Source: Lepidurus packardi
Taxonomy: Eukaryota; Arthropoda; Branchiopoda; Notostraca; Triopsidae
Direction of reading: 5' to 3'
DNA length: 64,000 nt
Assembly: GCA_023053545.1 (NCBI GenBank)
Contig: JAKZAN010000007.1
Coordinates: 1,984,001-2,048,000 of the forward strand
The notes under the pieces are model-generated. The model saw only the letters and a list, made by a program, of their open reading frames with translations, did not search any database and had not been told where the DNA came from. Position 1 is the stretch's first letter. Every line of letters starts with the position of its first letter. Both the position numbers and the translations under genes were made by a program. Positions 60,194 through 64,000 of the stretch are shown piece after piece.

Positions 60194-63100
60194 TTTATTA
60201 CACTGTAATTACGAGTCCAGAAATAAGGGACAGTAATAGAGACGCTTAAAATTCCGCGCAAAATCGAAACCCAACCAGAGAGCAGTTCTTGGTTTTCTCT
60301 CCTTCTCTGCCAATCGGGGACAATGGCATGATCAAGGGGCAACACAAGGAGAAAGGATGGAGAAGTAGGGGATCTTTACGTGGGATTGTCCTTTTTCATT
60401 ATGGAAAAGCGCCCCATAGTATCGACTTGCTGCACTAGACTGTCCGACCGGAAAACCGAACTCGCTGACGAAGATTAGCATTTTGATTTTCAGTCGGTTA
60501 TTAATTCTGTGGTAAACTTCTCTTCCAGAAATATAGATTAAAAACACAGGAAGATAATCTATATATAAAAAATGTGAATTTTTACGAGTTACTTTACGCC
60601 GAGGTATCATTTCATCCAGGAAACTTGTCAGTATTTTAAGCAAAGTAAGCTTTAAAGCAAGCTCCTGGTCTCGGGAGACTTTACGTGCGCTGCGGTGAGC
60701 AATTTGGAGGCAGTTAGGAATTAAAATATAATGTTGTATTTGTATATAATATGAATCTGTAGCTTAATTATGAACTATTAAAATAACAATTTTATGGGGA
60801 AATATGTTCATATGTGGAAATTCATATGGAAATTCGGTTCATATGTGATTCGCCGTTCGGAACGTTTCGAACGAATTCGCCGTTCCGTTGCTTATCGCGT
60901 TTCGTACTTGAGCCTCACCGAGAAAAAACTGTGCCTTGTGCTTGTTTTGATCAGTTGCAATGGGGAAATGTTATCTCCACATCTTTACACTTATTTCTAA
61001 GTGAATGCTTCGAACTAAGGACCCCCTTATCAGGTAAAATATACACATGCAAACATTGAGCGATAAGGCAAAAGTACATAGTCTGTGTTGTACCCGTTTA
61101 CAGTGGGTTGCTCCCCTCTTTCACTTCACCACCTTTAGCTGAATTTGCTAACAGCCAATAGAGCACGTCACTCTCCAAGCTGTTACTTTCTTTCAAACTA
61201 TGGCGCAATCAGCTTAGAAATGTCGTGCATTACTTTGAAGTAGGGTTATCTCAAGAGCGAGGAGTAATGACTTCAAGTTCAAACTGACAGTGACACTGGC
61301 GAATTTCTTTTAAAATTTATCAAATGTAGGACCTAACAAAGTTTGACTTATTCCGGAAATATTATTGCCTAACATTTATTTATTAATTTCGAAGGTAGAA
61401 TATGTCCCCAAATATGATGTGCCGAATAAGGTTTTTGCTATGCAATTTTAAGTATCGACTTCTTATCATATAGTCCTCATATGCTAGTGTTGACAACTCA
61501 TTGTGTCGATCAGACATGCGAAGGTCATATCGACTTGGTTCTGGCCAGTAGCTACGGTATGTCGTTATATGCGTCATAAGCTGCAACAAGCACAGTTACA
61601 TAAAAAACCGCCAAACTTAGGAAAATGCCCAAGTCTAGCAGGCACTTCAAGTGTGGTATAGAATTAGCGGTAGAAAACATGTCAGCTTTGACTTGTCTAA
61701 ATTTTCCTTTTTGACTGTTTCTTACGAAGTCATTTCCCCTTAGCTTGCTTGGCCTACCCTTCATTCATAAATTATATGAGAAGGCAGGGTATGAGAACCC
61801 GACTTGGACTTCTCGCGTTGCCAAGACAACATCGAAGACAAACCTGAACTTTGCCATCAGGAAACTGGATTTCTTAACTCTGCATCCCGGTCTTGATGTT
61901 ATCGTGCAAAGCCGAGGAGTAATGTTTACAGAGTACAGGATATAGACTTGGGCACGCAAGTCTGCGTTCTTCTCAAAATATAACACTATAACCTTTTTTG
62001 CGGGGAAACCCACCCAAACCTGATAGAACAAAACAGCATCTCATTATTTCTTTTTTGAGTGCATGCTCTAACATGTTCTAACATATTACCAAGCATATTA
62101 CAGTTTTGGCAATTTTCCTAAGTGCTTTTCGCATTTCACGAGGATGGGATTAGGTTCTCATAGGTTGCAGAGTATGTCCAAACTGCATATAGCGAAGTCG
62201 TGCAGAATGGGATCATATCACAGTATTGGGAATTGAGACTAGTAATTTCGCAAGTTGCATATTTAATAAATACACTTTTTATTCAGTACTGGGCAATACC
62301 TAACGAAGCGCGCATGACTTGAGGTAAAGATTACTGTAGGTATGTACTATAACCCAAATAGCCCGAATGTGGGGCGTAGGAGGTTCCTTAGCGGTCGGTT
62401 TCCGTACAATAGGACCCATATGCGGGACGTTTAAGGCGGGTTTTTCCACTGTCATCGCTGGACTGTGTTAGGTTGCGAGCTGTAGCACTCGTCAGTTACC
62501 GTCCTCAGTTGGTATCTCACGGCACTAGGATTCGCGGTTCCTAAAATACTGTTGAAGTTTCTCTTTTTATTGAATTTTTGTAAGGCGAAGTGTACTAGTT
62601 TTTCTTTTCTGTAATTGCAGTGTTTTTTTTTATCATAACGTAACTCCGAACGTGAATTTTTATGGAAAATCGTTCAAACATGGATTAGTTAATCAGGTCA
62701 ACGCACCGTTCAGGTATACTTGGTGTTCTAAGCATATTCAACTCTTCTATTGCACATTTGTTCTTCGTACCTCACGCAAAACTGGGTTTCGCATGACGCG
62801 ATTGAGAGGAAGCGCGCTTGACGAGTATTTCGTAATGTAATATAATAAAAGCCAAGTCATGTGTTTGCTTCTGACGTCCGGCCGACGTAAAAATCTAATA
62901 TTTACCTTGCGATGACTAACTAGGAATTACATAGCTGAATTCTAAGAAGTGGGAGAAAACAGACGAATGTGTGCGTACAGGTGACACGAGACTTGACGGA
63001 ATTGCCTAAGCATGTATTCCGCACCATCGCACTGGCTGATAGCTTTCATGGTCGAATCGATATGAAATAAAATACTACCTGGTATGATGTCCCAGGAATT

Positions 63101-64000
63101 CGCAACAAGGAGTCGCGTCGAGCGCGGACAGACGGTCAGAATGTAGCAATTGATCAACATTGCCCCTTTTAGTAAACAAAGCTGTCTGATACCTAGTTTA
63201 GTTGGAGACACTTGCTCTTGATGAGTTTCAGACATTCAGCTAGCGGAGGCAGATATTAGTTGTCTGACCTTCCAAAACATGATGCATTCAATTTCTCACG
63301 ATAGCGTTAACTAATGTGGCAAGTTGTGTGTCGTAACAGTTGAAGCTCTCGTTACTTTTACCATAACTTTTGTACGGAGCTCTTTTTTCTTCATTTGGAT
63401 TGTGAAAAGCACGTGTGAAAAGAAAATTCTGTTTACTCACGAAAGGAAAAGGACCTGTGTTCGTTAGCGTCATTTTATAGCTTGACATTAACCGTGGCTA
63501 TTGAACGTACTTCATGGCCCCTTTTTAATGACATTCATGCACCCCTTTGAAAGCGCATTGGGTTTCGGTTGCTTTAGCTGTATGTAAAGGTCAGTCTTTC
63601 GTTCCTCCCTACCTGACATGTGTTGACCTACTGAACCATATTCATTGACTTGGAATCAATATTATAGGCCTGGTCTACGGCTTGCTATTGACTTCTATTG
63701 TGCCAAGAAACCTAGAAAATTGCCAGTCTGCAAACGCTTGGATTTAACCTTAAGCTAGATGCTTTTATAAAGCAAGCCCTGCAAAATTTAAAGGGTGGTA
63801 CGCACTTTAATTGTTAAAATACTTTACTTCGCTCATGAAACTCTCTGACGTGCGGAAGGTTGATGATTAGATGATAGCCGAATGCGTGCGGAAGCGTTTT
63901 AATTATTTAACTATGTCTGGGGCACCGCTTTTTGTCATTGTCAGGTCAACCAAGTTCTTTATGACGCAGTCAACGTAAATCTTTTGAATCGGAACTCAGA
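60194..64000. other. 3.8-kb stretch without a recognisable gene
   Basis: I looked at the open frames on both strands (such as 60332-60643 minus, 60794-61000 plus, 61745-61945 plus, 62942-63235 minus). None has the composition or motifs of a known family, and none could be spliced to a conserved exon. Around 60790-60905 there are imperfect tandem words (TTCATATG, CGCCGTTC). The left end presumably contains the NFYC promoter. No tRNA, snRNA or transposon protein was recognised. Confidence 0.45.

Noticed and set aside
60790..61060. Overlapping plus-strand frames around the CGCCGTTC words
   Set aside because: Short, basic and repeat-driven; no start context, introns or homology.

Overview
This is a compact animal genome. 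Most genes are split by introns of about 46-75 bases with GT/AG ends, genes sit on both strands a few hundred bases apart, and head-to-head and tail-to-tail pairs are common. A BTB plus C2H2 zinc-finger gene that looks like CP190, an insulator protein known from arthropods, points to an arthropod. Tiny introns, gene density and the secreted crustacean-type alkaline phosphatases make a branchiopod crustacean such as Daphnia my best guess. The genus is an inference, not something the sequence proves.

Layout. 1-1892: no clear gene. 1893-7887: COPS2 (+), SINHCAF (+), USE1 (-), COX16 (+), and an unrecognised small gene starting 24 bases after the COX16 stop. 7946-20003: a head-to-head pair of chromatin regulators, CP190-like (-) and ASH1/ASH1L (+), with an antisense tRNA-Leu(UAA) inside an ASH1 intron. 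20680-24963: PARP16 (+), twisted gastrulation (-), OXA1L (+). 26131-29716: stathmin (+) with two candidate alternative first exons and a pair of equal-length 141-base exons. 31431-37033: tandem secreted alkaline phosphatase genes (+). 37132-42903: lipocalin (-), phytanoyl-CoA-dioxygenase-like (+), an SRCR-CUB membrane protein (+), MICOS10 (+). 43268-50081: DNAJC16 (-) and an SLC7A cationic amino acid transporter (+). 50274-57166: PSMC2/RPT1 (-) head-to-head with DAP1 (+), then LENG1 (-) head-to-head with SUGP1 (+). 57203-60193: TRMO (-) and NFYC (-). 60194-64000: nothing recognisable.

Most genes are conserved housekeeping or developmental genes: signalosome, Sin3 complex, ER SNARE, mitochondrial assembly (COX16, OXA1L, MICOS10), proteasome, splicing (LENG1, SUGP1), tRNA modification, CCAAT-binding NF-Y, BMP regulation (TSG) and microtubule control (stathmin). 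They are not one pathway. The most interesting details are: (i) the two phosphatases carry opposite changes at the two residues that flank the third metal site; (ii) a possible two-cistron arrangement at COX16; (iii) modular stathmin exons; (iv) a repeat-built acidic tail on the CP190-like protein; (v) a SUGP1 gene with no visible SURP domain; (vi) an SRCR-CUB receptor that I cannot place in a known family.

Gene models were built by hand from conserved protein sequence and splice-site phase. Exon ends are reliable where reading phase and homology agree and less certain at N-termini. No database search was possible.
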